NCBI GenBank assembly: GCA_003490025.1
Contig: DNJC01000099.1
Location: forward strand, 1 to 15,039
From: Geobacter sp.
GTDB taxonomy: Bacteria; Desulfobacterota; Desulfuromonadia; Geobacterales; Geobacteraceae
DNA length: 15,039 nucleotides
Reading direction: 5' to 3'
The position numbers were made by a program, and so were the translations under genes. The notes below the pieces were generated by a model. It saw only the letters and a list, made by a program, of their open reading frames with translations, did not search any database and was not told where the DNA came from. This document shows positions 7,526 through 14,719 of this stretch, one piece after another; position 1 is the first letter of the stretch; every line of letters starts with the position of its first letter.

Positions 7526-9785
7526 TTTCCATCTCCCTGAGGATGGACGCCATCTGTTCCCTGGATACCACCTGCATCTCGGCCAGGACCTCGCCGAGGG
7601 TCCTGAAGCGCATCTTCTGCAGGTTCATGGCATGGCTTAGCTGCTCGTTGGAAATGTAGTTGTTTCTCACCAGGAACTCGCCCAGTTGCTCTCCCGGCGA
7701 GGCTTGGTGCTCCTCGCACGCCGTCTTCAGGTCGTTGTAGGAGATGAGGGACTCGTCGAGCAGTATGTCCCCGAGCCTCGAGTAGGTCTGCTGCTGCCGC
7801 TTCAGTGCCTCGGCGAGCTGCTCCTGGGTGACGACCCCCTTGGCGAGGAGGGTCTGTCCCAGCCTCGGCCGGGGGCGCTCCTGCTGGTCGAGCCTTTCAT
7901 AGCCGCGCTGGATAGAGAAAGAGAGGCTGTTCTTGGTGGTGAGGCAGAGTTCGATCGGCATCCCCGCCACCTCCTCGAGCCTGCTCAGCTCTTCCCTGCG
8001 CGGGATGGTGGATGCCGCCACGACCAGCTTGTTGTTCCTGACCTCCACGGGGAAGACGGAATAGAGCACGGCCAGGTCCCTCGGGAGCAGGCGCAGCAGC
8101 TCGACCGGGGTCTCGTAGGGATCTACGTCGCGCGTGGAGATGCGCAGCTGCATGCCGAGGGTCTGTATCAGTTCGTTCTCGCTGACCAGCCCCTTGAGTA
8201 TCAGGATGTCGCCCAGAAGCCGCCCGGTTTTCTGCTGTTCCAGGATGGCCCCCTCCAACTGTTCGAAGCTGATGATCCGCTTCTCCACCAGCATGTCGCC
8301 GATGCGCCGCCTGAAGGCGCTCAGTTCCTCGGCGCTGGGAGGGACATGCTTGGTGTGGTCCCACTTGATCCACTTCCCCGTGGAGAGGTAGTGGGCGAAC
8401 ATCATGATGGCGCGGTTGGTGGCGAAGAAGTTGATGAAGTTGGCCCAGACGAAGTTGAGAACGGAGAGCAGCGCCCGCTTGGCGTCGTAGAACCTGAAGA
8501 CGCAGTACATCCTGACCAGCAGGCGCAGGATCAGGAAGACGGTCGTGATGACGATGATGTCCCAGAGGAGCGTCCCCTTCTCGACCAGCGGCGGGTAGTG
8601 GTAGGCATCCGGGAAGAGCCAGGTCACGGCGTAGTAGGAGGCCACGAACATGATCACGAAGTAGCCGAGCATGTTCACCTGGCTGGTCAAAAGCGCCTTG
8701 CGGTCCTTGAACAGGACGTACTTGGTCAGCAGGTCCCCCTTCCAGCCGAGGTTTTCCCATCCCTGCAGCGCGATCCCGGCGATCCACCTGGACTTCTGCC
8801 GCACCGAGGCCTTGAACTCGGCGGGGAAGACGTTCCGGATGGAAACCAGTTCCTCCTTTTCGACCTGCACGGTTTTGCCGGTCAGCGATTTCCTGGTGGC
8901 GACCCTTCTGATGGGGAGCTTCACGAAGATCGCCCTGTCCACACCGACGTTTTTCAGCCGCATCCCCATCTCGTAATCCTCGGTCAGCGAGCCGAGCTTG
9001 AATACCAGTTGTTCCTCGTTATCGCCTGCCAGGACCTCCAGTGCATGCCTGCTGAACCCGCACCCGACGCCGGCGCAGGGGATGCCGCGGCGGAAGACTT
9101 CCCGGATCACCATGTTCTTGTGGTGGTTCTCGGCGAATTCGTCCATGTAATGGGCGCGGGTCAACTGGTACCAGTGCGCCGGCTCGAAGGGGACCACCGG
9201 GAGCTGCACCATGTTCTTTCTGGGGATCAGGTAATTGAAAAGCTTGATGGCCAGCGGGTGCACGATGTCCTCGGCGTCCTCCATGACGAAGACGGGGAAC
9301 TCCATGTCGTTTTGCTTCTCGAAGTCCTTGATCCCCATGTAGACCCAGTTCAGGCAGTCGGCCTTGCTGGTGGGGCCGGGGTCGCGGCAGACGATGCAGT
9401 GGACGTTGTCGTGGATCTCGCGCAGGCGCGCCACCTCCCGCTGGGTGTCGAGGTCGTTGGGGTAGGTGCCGATGAAGACGTGGAAGTTGGAATAGTTGAG
9501 GGTGTTGACCGTGTTGTCGACCATGTGGAAGATGATGTCCGACTCGTTCCAGGCCGGGATCATGATGGCGACAGGCTGCTCCGGCACGCTCATGAGCTGC
9601 TGCTCGGTTATGGGCCGGTAGCGTTTCTTGATGAAAAGGGCCCGGTAGATGCTCCGGCCGAAATAGATGACGTCGACGACGAGTTCGTCGAGGCCGCTGA
9701 TCAGGAAGACGCAGGCGACCACAAAAAGCAGCCCCTTGAATGCGAGCATGAGGTAGGCGACGTAGTCGACTATAGTTAAGGTCAT
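7503..9785 (-). CDS. nfrB: NfrB-like processive glycosyltransferase with c-di-GMP-binding MshEN repeats
   Basis: 760 residues. An N-terminal membrane segment (about 9-31) precedes a cytosolic GT2 domain (70-345) with IMIPAWNE (74-81), the acidic MEDAED (168-173), TED (268-270) and the QxxRW motif as QKSRW (330-334), the mark of processive synthases. Three or four membrane spans follow (about 370-391, 405-428, 441-465). From 492 begins an MshEN (GspE N-terminal type) region: two 24-residue c-di-GMP motifs (494-517, 523-546) plus the companion domain to about 635. Four further copies of the motif follow at 641, 670, 700 and 729. E. coli NfrB is activated by c-di-GMP through its MshEN region and uses UDP-ManNAc, so this enzyme probably builds a ManNAc polymer at the inner membrane. 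ATG overlaps the wecB stop (ATGA) and SD is weak, indicating coupled translation. Confidence 0.88.
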   Translation of the reverse strand: MTLTIVDYVAYLMLAFKGLLFVVACVFLISGLDELVVDVIYFGRSIYRALFIKKRYRPITEQQLMSVPEQPVAIMIPAWNESDIIFHMVDNTVNTLNYSNFHVFIGTYPNDLDTQREVARLREIHDNVHCIVCRDPGPTSKADCLNWVYMGIKDFEKQNDMEFPVFVMEDAEDIVHPLAIKLFNYLIPRKNMVQLPVVPFEPAHWYQLTRAHYMDEFAENHHKNMVIREVFRRGIPCAGVGCGFSRHALEVLAGDNEEQLVFKLGSLTEDYEMGMRLKNVGVDRAIFVKLPIRRVATRKSLTGKTVQVEKEELVSIRNVFPAEFKASVRQKSRWIAGIALQGWENLGWKGDLLTKYVLFKDRKALLTSQVNMLGYFVIMFVASYYAVTWLFPDAYHYPPLVEKGTLLWDIIVITTVFLILRLLVRMYCVFRFYDAKRALLSVLNFVWANFINFFATNRAIMMFAHYLSTGKWIKWDHTKHVPPSAEELSAFRRRIGDMLVEKRIISFEQLEGAILEQQKTGRLLGDILILKGLVSENELIQTLGMQLRISTRDVDPYETPVELLRLLPRDLAVLYSVFPVEVRNNKLVVAASTIPRREELSRLEEVAGMPIELCLTTKNSLSFSIQRGYERLDQQERPRPRLGQTLLAKGVVTQEQLAEALKRQQQTYSRLGDILLDESLISYNDLKTACEEHQASPGEQLGEFLVRNNYISNEQLSHAMNLQKMRFRTLGEVLAEMQVVSREQMASILREMENEQDLGT

Positions 9786-10915
9786 TGAGTTCTCTGAAGT
9801 ATCCCGACGATCCGTTCAGCCGCGTGACCGTCGCCGTAAGGGTTGTGAGCCTGGCTCATGCTTAGGTAAACGGCGTCGTCGTCCAGCAGCCGGCAGGTCT
9901 CCGAGATGATCTTTTCGGTGTCGGTCCCGACCAGCTTTACCGTGCCGGCATCGAGCGCCTCGGGTCTTTCCGTGGTGTCCCGCATGACCAGGACCGGCTT
10001 CCCCAGCGACGGCGCCTCCTCCTGCACTCCGCCCGAGTCCGTGATGATCAGGTGGCTGCGGTCCATCAGCCAGACAAAGGGGAGGTAGTCCACCGGCTCT
10101 ATGAGGTGGATGTTGCTGAGCGTCCCCTCTCCCAGGAGGCGCTGGACCGGCTCCCTCACATTGGGATTGAGGTGAACCGGGTAAAGGATGTCGACGTCCG
10201 GCCGGGATGCCGCAATGTCGGCCAGCGCCCGGCAGATCTGCTCGAACCCCGTCCCGAAGTTCTCCCTCCGATGGCCGGTGACGAGGATGAGCCTTCGTTC
10301 CGGTTTGAGAAACGGGAAGGTCCGCTCCATGGTGGAGGAGATGGCAGGGTCGGTCCTGACCTTTTCGGCTACGGCCAGCAGGGAATCTATTACGGTATTG
10401 CCCGTGACGTGGATCGATGCGGAGGGAACCCCCTCGGAAAGCAGGTTGTTGCGGGCCCACTCGGTCGGAGCGAAATGGATGTCGCTCAGGGCGCCGGCAA
10501 CCTTTCTGTTGATTTCTTCGGGGAAGGGTGCGTATTTGTTGTGGGTTCTAAGACCGGCCTCGACGTGCCCGACCGGGATGCGGCAGTAATAGGCGGCAAG
10601 AGACGCCGCCATGGTGGTTGTGGTGTCGCCGTGGACCAGGATGATGTCCGGGCGTTCTTGTGCGAATACCCGTTTCATCCCCTGCAGGACGTTGCAGGTC
10701 ACGTCGAAAAGATCCTGCCCCGGCTTCATGATGTCCAGGTCGTACTCGGGATGGATATCGAAAAGTTCCAGTACCTGGTCAAGCATCTGGCGATGCTGGG
10801 CGGTTACGCAGACTTTGCTCGTGATGGTCTCGGGATACTTCTCCAGTTCTTTGACCACCGGAGCCATTTTTATCGCTTCAGGTCTGGTTCCAAAAACTGA
10901 GATGACCTTTAACAT
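9782..10915 (-). CDS. wecB: UDP-N-acetylglucosamine 2-epimerase (non-hydrolysing) WecB
   Basis: 377 residues, full length for WecB. It interconverts UDP-GlcNAc and UDP-ManNAc in the cytoplasm. Motifs: VFGTRPEAIKM (7-17), HGDTTTT (95-101), HVEAGLRT (117-124), FPEE (131-134), TGHRREN (213-219) and ITDSGGVQEEAPSLGKP further on. The residues equivalent to E. coli D95, E117, E131 and H213 are present at D97, E119, E133 and H215, so it should be active. It is the first gene of the nfr operon, with GGAAGGG six bases upstream of the ATG, and its stop overlaps the nfrB start. In E. coli the NfrB glycan needs WecB encoded elsewhere in the ECA cluster; having it in the operon supports UDP-ManNAc as the NfrB donor. 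A role in other ManNAc-containing glycans cannot be excluded. Confidence 0.95.
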   Translation of the reverse strand: MLKVISVFGTRPEAIKMAPVVKELEKYPETITSKVCVTAQHRQMLDQVLELFDIHPEYDLDIMKPGQDLFDVTCNVLQGMKRVFAQERPDIILVHGDTTTTMAASLAAYYCRIPVGHVEAGLRTHNKYAPFPEEINRKVAGALSDIHFAPTEWARNNLLSEGVPSASIHVTGNTVIDSLLAVAEKVRTDPAISSTMERTFPFLKPERRLILVTGHRRENFGTGFEQICRALADIAASRPDVDILYPVHLNPNVREPVQRLLGEGTLSNIHLIEPVDYLPFVWLMDRSHLIITDSGGVQEEAPSLGKPVLVMRDTTERPEALDAGTVKLVGTDTEKIISETCRLLDDDAVYLSMSQAHNPYGDGHAAERIVGILQRTQ

Positions 10916-10957
10916 AAAGAGCCCTTCCTGAAAACGTTAATCCTATGCTAGTTTGGC

Positions 10958-10986
10958 AAAATACGCCCAAACTCCAGTAGAGTCAA
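10958..10986 (-). promoter_or_regulatory. sigma70 promoter of the wecB-nfrB-nfrA operon with overlapping inverted repeat
   Basis: On the minus strand, TTGACT (10986-10981) is followed after exactly 17 bases by TATTTT (10963-10958), with transcription expected about seven bases later and a leader of about 35 bases. An imperfect inverted repeat, GTTTGGC (10951-10957) and GCCCAAAC (10965-10972), is centred on the -10 element. A protein bound there would block polymerase, so this is a candidate operator. No sigma54-type element was seen. Confidence 0.6.
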
Positions 10987-11393
10987 CTGTTATGGTGGCC
11001 GGCTAAGGCAGTGCTAATCAGGTTCTGTCAGACCTTCACCGCAAAGCTGGTTGCTGTCACATGGAGTCAATTCCACCTTAAAAAGCTGGCAGGAATCTTA
11101 CTCGCCGGAAGAACAAAGTAAAGCAATTATGTCAAAAACATTCACAGGTGAAATTGTACTGACGCAATGATGAGTGCGATGCATATAACTTGCTGTTATT
11201 TCAGCCTAATTTAAAACGATTGTATTGGGGCCGATTGTGAAATAACATAACTGTACCCTGCGTAAATCGTGCAAACTGTGACTGTGCCTGTCGGGTGCGA
11301 TCGGGTAGATTTGCGGCTGCAAGTGATGTCTGTGCCACAGCTGTCTGTAAACAAGCGTTTACGAGACGGCGAACCCGGAGATTATCGCCTCAA
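10987..11393. other. AT-richer divergent spacer between wecB and the MocR regulator
   Basis: About 400 bases without a credible gene, visibly richer in A/T than the flanking genes. It holds a weak plus-strand promoter candidate, TTGTAT (11220-11225), 17 bases, TAACAT (11243-11248). The direct repeat CGATTGT occurs at 11217-11223 and 11232-11238. An inverted repeat GTAAAC (11347-11352) and GTTTAC (11357-11362), flanked by GTCT and AGAC, lies nearer the regulator and could be an operator. The contrast with neighbouring base composition may reflect regulatory load or acquired DNA. Confidence 0.4.
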
Positions 11394-11448
11394 AAACAGG
11401 TTGAGGTTAAGAGGTTTTCTAAACCTGAACCTTAACCTAAACCTGTTT
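11394..11448. repeat. Hexamer-built inverted repeat in the MocR gene leader
   Basis: Outer arms of 18 bases (11394-11411 and 11431-11448) pair with one mismatch; inner arms AGGTTT (11412-11417) and AAACCT (11421-11426) continue the stem. Read in steps of six, the right side is four tandem AACCTN hexamers (11422-11445, N being G, T, A, G). The left side has three AGGTTN units on the same strand (11398, 11404, 11412). The element ends eight bases before the GGAGG ribosome site of the regulator, so as RNA it would fold next to the SD. As DNA it is a cluster of oriented binding sites. Confidence 0.8.
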
Positions 11449-11465
11449 CTCAATTGGAGGATGAG

Positions 11466-12902
11466 ATGGCCCTGGCAACGGTTTCGGATGGGAGGCCGCT
11501 TTACGAGCGGGTAGGTGGCGAGATCGTTTCTCTGATCGAAGGGGGGACCTTCAGGGTAGGGGAGAGGCTCCCCTCGATCCGGCAGCTGAGTTCCAAGCTC
11601 AACGTCAGCATAAACACGGTGATGCAGGCATACGCCGTCCTGGAGGACCGCCGCGTCATCCAGGCCCGCCCTCAGTCCGGCTATTACGTATGTCCGCGCG
11701 CGCCTGAGATCACCGCTGAGCCGGTATCCGCGAACCAGCGCTTCCGCGCCACCGCGGTCACCTTCAGCGACCTCTGCCAGCAGGTGATCCGCAACATGAT
11801 GAATCCGGAACTGCTCCCCCTGGCAAGCGCCGTCCCCAACCCGCAGCACCTGCCGGTCGACAAGCTGAGCCGGATCATGGCGGCCGAACTCAGGCGTTTC
11901 GGACCCCAGAGCATCTCCTACATGATGCCGCCGGGGAGCGAGCGCCTGCGCACCCAGATCGCCAAGCGTTCGCTCCTCTATGGCGTAAGCGTCACGCCGG
12001 ACGAGGTGCTGATCACCTCGGGTTGCGTCGAGGCGGTGCACCTGGCCCTGCGCGCCACCTGCCGCGCCGGCGACACCATCGCCGTCGAATCCCCCTTCTA
12101 TTTCAACTTCCTGCAGCTGATCGCCGAGATGGGGCTCAAGGCCCTGGAGATCCCCTCCACCCCGAAAGAGGGGATCAGCATCGAGGCGCTCAGCTACGCC
12201 ATCGAGAACAACAAGATCAGCGCCTGCCTGGTGATCCCCAATTTCAGCAATCCGCTGGGGAACCTGATGCCGGAAGAGCGCAAGCGCGAACTGGTGCAGC
12301 TGTTGGCGAGCCGCGAGATCCCCCTCATCGAGGACGACATCTACGGCGACCTCACCTTCGGGCAGCAGCGCCCGTTCGCCGCCAAGTCCCATGACCGCAA
12401 GGGGCTCGTAATCTACTGTTCCTCCTTTTCCAAGACCCTCGCCCCGGGCTACCGGGTCGGCTGGGCGATCGGCGGACGTTTTCAGGACGAGATGGAGCGG
12501 CTGAAGATGATGACCAACCTTGCGGCCGCGTCGCCGACGCAGCTCGCCCTGGCCGAGTTCCTGGCCACCGGGGGGTACGACCACCACCTTCGGGCCATCA
12601 GGCGCATCTACGCCAAGAACCTGTCGCAGCTGTCGGAAGCGGTGGCACGGTATTTCCCGGAGGGAACCCGCATGAGCCGCCCCGGCGGGGGCTTCATGCT
12701 GTGGGTCGAGATGCCGGAGGGGACCGATTCGGTGAAACTGTTCCACCGGGCCCTTGAGCACCGCATAGGGATAACGCCGGGCTCTATTTTCTCCCTTTCC
12801 GGGAAATATAGGAACTACATACGACTGTCATCGGCGTTCTGGGACGAGAGGTCCGAGCGGGGGGTAGAGACTTTGGGAAGGCTGGCGAGGGACGCGAAAT
12901 AG
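11466..12902 (+). CDS. MocR-type transcriptional regulator (GntR wHTH plus aminotransferase-like domain)
   Basis: 478 residues from the ATG at 11466, chosen because GGAGG (11456-11460) lies five bases upstream; an upstream in-frame TTG at 11454 would overlap that SD. Residues about 8-76 are a GntR winged helix with the typical RLPSIRQLSSKLNVSINTV recognition region. After a short linker, residues about 115-475 form a fold-type I aminotransferase domain: FSNPLGN near 260-266, EDDIYGD (289-295), and the PLP-binding lysine in SFSKTLAPGYR (K323 by this start), followed by the conserved Arg. All PLP residues visible are intact, so it should sense PLP or an amino compound. Its target is unknown; MocR proteins often control themselves or a divergent gene, which here would be wecB-nfrBA. 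The hexamer hairpin in its leader suggests autoregulation. Confidence 0.9.
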   Translation: MALATVSDGRPLYERVGGEIVSLIEGGTFRVGERLPSIRQLSSKLNVSINTVMQAYAVLEDRRVIQARPQSGYYVCPRAPEITAEPVSANQRFRATAVTFSDLCQQVIRNMMNPELLPLASAVPNPQHLPVDKLSRIMAAELRRFGPQSISYMMPPGSERLRTQIAKRSLLYGVSVTPDEVLITSGCVEAVHLALRATCRAGDTIAVESPFYFNFLQLIAEMGLKALEIPSTPKEGISIEALSYAIENNKISACLVIPNFSNPLGNLMPEERKRELVQLLASREIPLIEDDIYGDLTFGQQRPFAAKSHDRKGLVIYCSSFSKTLAPGYRVGWAIGGRFQDEMERLKMMTNLAAASPTQLALAEFLATGGYDHHLRAIRRIYAKNLSQLSEAVARYFPEGTRMSRPGGGFMLWVEMPEGTDSVKLFHRALEHRIGITPGSIFSLSGKYRNYIRLSSAFWDERSERGVETLGRLARDAK

Positions 12903-12988
12903 TACCTTGTCATGCAGGCTCAGCATGATCCGGTTTCGCTCTCCTGCCTCAGACTAATATAGAAGGTGGGCCATCTCCTCCGGTAAGG

Positions 12989-13204
12989 CTACGAGCCGGG
13001 AAGATAGATGAGTGAACAGCAGCGACACTTGCCATAGCGTGCCGGCAGGTAGAGCATGTTGATTGTGAGACAGCTTTTGCAGCCCCAGAAAGTGAAGCCT
13101 TCTAGCTCGCGCCCGGCATCCTGGGTAAAAAGCCAGTTGTAATAAGCATCCCAGTCGAATTCCGGCTCTTGGTTCGCCTTTTCAATCAGTTGCTCCAGAA
13201 GCAT
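12989..13204 (-). CDS. Small zinc-ribbon-like protein of unknown function
   Basis: 71 residues, no recognised family. The N-terminal half is acidic and aromatic (EFDWDAYYNWLF, 15-26). The C-terminal half has two CxxC knuckles, CKSC (42-45) and CRCC (60-63), 14 residues apart, the spacing of a zinc ribbon, with a fifth Cys at 62. AAGGAG lies about nine bases before the ATG, and TTGCAA/TATTTT on the minus strand (13271-13266 and 13249-13244, 16 bases apart) is a weak promoter candidate. No antisense gene competes for the stretch. It converges on the MocR gene, with 86 bases between stop codons and no obvious terminator there. It is probably a real gene that binds a metal. Confidence 0.65.
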   Translation of the reverse strand: MLLEQLIEKANQEPEFDWDAYYNWLFTQDAGRELEGFTFWGCKSCLTINMLYLPARYGKCRCCSLIYLPGS

Positions 13205-13369
13205 GGTCTACCGCTCCTTCCTCATATTCAATGGCATCACAATAAAATACTACCGTTCAGCGCAATTGCAACAGTTAATGCCTGTTTCGGCCGTCCGTTT
13301 TCCCGCGCTCGCGGTGCCTCTGTCCCCTGTCGACCCGGTTACGTCTGCGCCGGCTGCCCCATTTCTGGG

Positions 13370-13399
13370 TGGACTTCCCAATTTGATCGGCGTTAAAAT
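13370..13399 (+). promoter_or_regulatory. Probable promoter of the YtxH-like gene
   Basis: TGGACT (13370-13375), 18 bases, TAAAAT (13394-13399). The -10 matches five of six consensus bases and the -35 four. Transcription would begin near 13406, leaving a leader of about 30 bases with the AAAGGAGG ribosome site at 13422-13429. The rest of 13205-13369 shows nothing recognisable on the plus strand. Confidence 0.4.
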
Positions 13400-13435
13400 G
13401 AAGCATCAGTAAGAATGTCTCAAAGGAGGCACTAT

Positions 13436-13681
13436 ATGAAAAGACCGGTGACAGACCTGATGATGCTGGTCGGTGGCGGGGTAGTAGGTGCTGGTTTGGG
13501 GCTCCTGTTCGCTCCGTATTCCGGCGCGAAAAGCCGCAAGAAAATGGCCCGGTTCAGCAGGACCGTGACTGACAAGAGCGACAAGGTGATGCGTGATCTC
13601 TCTGGCAGGATGTCCGACCTGACGGAAACGGTGGGCGCCATGAGCGGTAAGGCCACCAGATTCATGCATATTCGGCACTAG
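13436..13681 (+). CDS. YtxH-like small membrane-anchored protein
   Basis: 81 residues from the ATG at 13436, which has AAAGGAGG six bases upstream; the ATG at 13415 lies before that SD and is unlikely. A glycine-rich hydrophobic segment (8-27, LMMLVGGGVVGAGLGLLFAP) leads into FAPYSGAKSRKKM (25-37), the signature of the YtxH family, whose members carry an AP.SG..TR kind of motif just after a short membrane helix. The remainder is basic and helical, probably cytoplasmic. YtxH proteins are often stress-induced, but their biochemical role is not established. It stands alone between its own promoter and a clear terminator. Confidence 0.85.
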   Translation: MKRPVTDLMMLVGGGVVGAGLGLLFAPYSGAKSRKKMARFSRTVTDKSDKVMRDLSGRMSDLTETVGAMSGKATRFMHIRH

Positions 13682-13730
13682 CGGCAGATAGGGGGCACGG
13701 CCCACCCGCGATGCATAGATGAAAGAAGAT

Positions 13731-13757
13731 GGCCCGCGCCAAAAACGCGGGCCTTTT
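13731..13757 (+). terminator. Rho-independent terminator of the YtxH-like gene
   Basis: Perfect stem GGCCCGCG (13731-13738) and CGCGGGCC (13746-13753), seven-base loop CCAAAAA, followed by TTTT. It lies 50 bases after the YtxH-like stop and five bases before the end of the convergent transporter gene. On the minus strand the stem is followed by ATCTTCTTTC, a poorer U-tract, so it may also stop the transporter transcript. Confidence 0.9.
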
Positions 13758-13761
13758 CATG

Positions 13762-14634
13762 TCACCCGAACTTTATCAATACGGCCCCTGCAAGTATCAC
13801 CGATGCTGACAGCAGTCTCACCTTGCCGAAGGATTCCCGCAGGAAGAAGATCCCTATCAAAACTCCCACCATGATGCTGACCTGTCGTACCGGAACGGCA
13901 TATCCGACCCGTGCCATGTTGAGACCGTAGCGGAAGGTGAGAAAAGAGGCCATCACCACGGGGCCGCTGCACAGTATGCGGCGGTGATTGGCGCGCAATT
14001 CCTCGGCAATGGCCAATCGATACTTGGCGCGGCATAGATTCACGGTCATCAGCGTCAACATGGTGAGGACCAGGAAATAGGTGAAGTAAAGCGGTGGGTA
14101 ATGCCTGACCCCGGTTTTTTCCGCGATGGACCCGATAGAGTAGATAAAGCCTGCCAAGAGGGCGGCGCGTACGGGGGGGCTTCTCAGGTCACGGAAGGGG
14201 CGTGCGAGTTCCAATATGGATAGACGCTGCATCTGCAGTGAGAAGGTGCCGAGGATGACGAGCAGTATGCCGCATATCCCGACCAGTGAAAGGCGCTCCC
14301 CGAGCAGGGTCATCCCCCATATCGGGACGTAGATCATCGATGTCTGCGAAAGCGGATAGACGATGGAGAGATCGCCCTCGTGATAGGCGCGCCCGTTCAA
14401 CAGGTGATAGAGCACGAAGCTGACTGCACCTATCATGATCATGAGAATGGTTTCTCTGCCTGGCCAGCTGAACGGTTCGTCGACCAGAGGCAGGATCGCT
14501 GTGAACAGCAAGCCGGCGACCACGAACATCCACCAGATGAACACGGTCTTCTGGCGGCTGCCCTTCACCAGCATGTTCCAGATGGCGTGCATCACGGCGG
14601 AAAAGACGATCAGGGTGAAGGCAAGGTTTGACAT
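13762..14634 (-). CDS. EamA/DMT-family membrane transporter
   Basis: 290 residues, almost all membrane: about ten hydrophobic helices (for example 4-23, 31-50, 61-80, 91-110, 116-134, 157-171, 180-200, 222-238, 247-265, 272-288). Two EamA halves are visible, each with the typical helix ending in an acidic turn: TLLGERLS (109-116) and FFLRESFG (263-270). The preceding AYHEGDLSIVYPLSQ (83-97) and ARVGYAVPVRQ (241-251) are the matching internal repeats. It is probably an inner-membrane exporter or permease of a small metabolite; the substrate cannot be predicted. The ATG at 14634 is supported by the first helix starting at residue 4, although no SD precedes it; a -10-like TATACT lies seven bases upstream. 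It is convergent with the YtxH-like gene. Confidence 0.88.
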   Translation of the reverse strand: MSNLAFTLIVFSAVMHAIWNMLVKGSRQKTVFIWWMFVVAGLLFTAILPLVDEPFSWPGRETILMIMIGAVSFVLYHLLNGRAYHEGDLSIVYPLSQTSMIYVPIWGMTLLGERLSLVGICGILLVILGTFSLQMQRLSILELARPFRDLRSPPVRAALLAGFIYSIGSIAEKTGVRHYPPLYFTYFLVLTMLTLMTVNLCRAKYRLAIAEELRANHRRILCSGPVVMASFLTFRYGLNMARVGYAVPVRQVSIMVGVLIGIFFLRESFGKVRLLSASVILAGAVLIKFG

Positions 14635-14641
14635 GCGGGGG

Positions 14642-14647
14642 AGTATA
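14642..14647 (-). promoter_or_regulatory. -10 element immediately upstream of the transporter start (possible leaderless promoter)
   Basis: On the minus strand TATACT (14647-14642) ends seven bases before the ATG (14634-14632). The intervening CCCCCGC is not a ribosome site. If used, transcription would begin at or next to the A of the start codon and the mRNA would have no leader. The -35 is poor (TTCCAC at a 19-base spacing is the best seen), so confidence is limited. Confidence 0.4.
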
Positions 14648-14719
14648 GCCGAGGTGCGATGCTAAGTGGAAGCCCTGTTTCGGAATTACGCCGATTAGAT
14701 ATTTCTACTCATTAAATCG

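Noticed and set aside
7686..9779. Long plus-strand open frame (about 697 codons) antisense to nfrB
   Set aside because: The opposite strand encodes a clear NfrB with catalytic motifs. The antisense product is a low-complexity Val, Asp, Gly and His-rich string without family resemblance.
11382..12761. Minus-strand open frame (about 459 codons) antisense to the MocR gene
   Set aside because: The plus strand has the wHTH and PLP motifs with a good SD. The antisense frame has neither domain nor ribosome site, and its repeated Leu-Asn/Arg-Phe end comes from the hexamer repeat.
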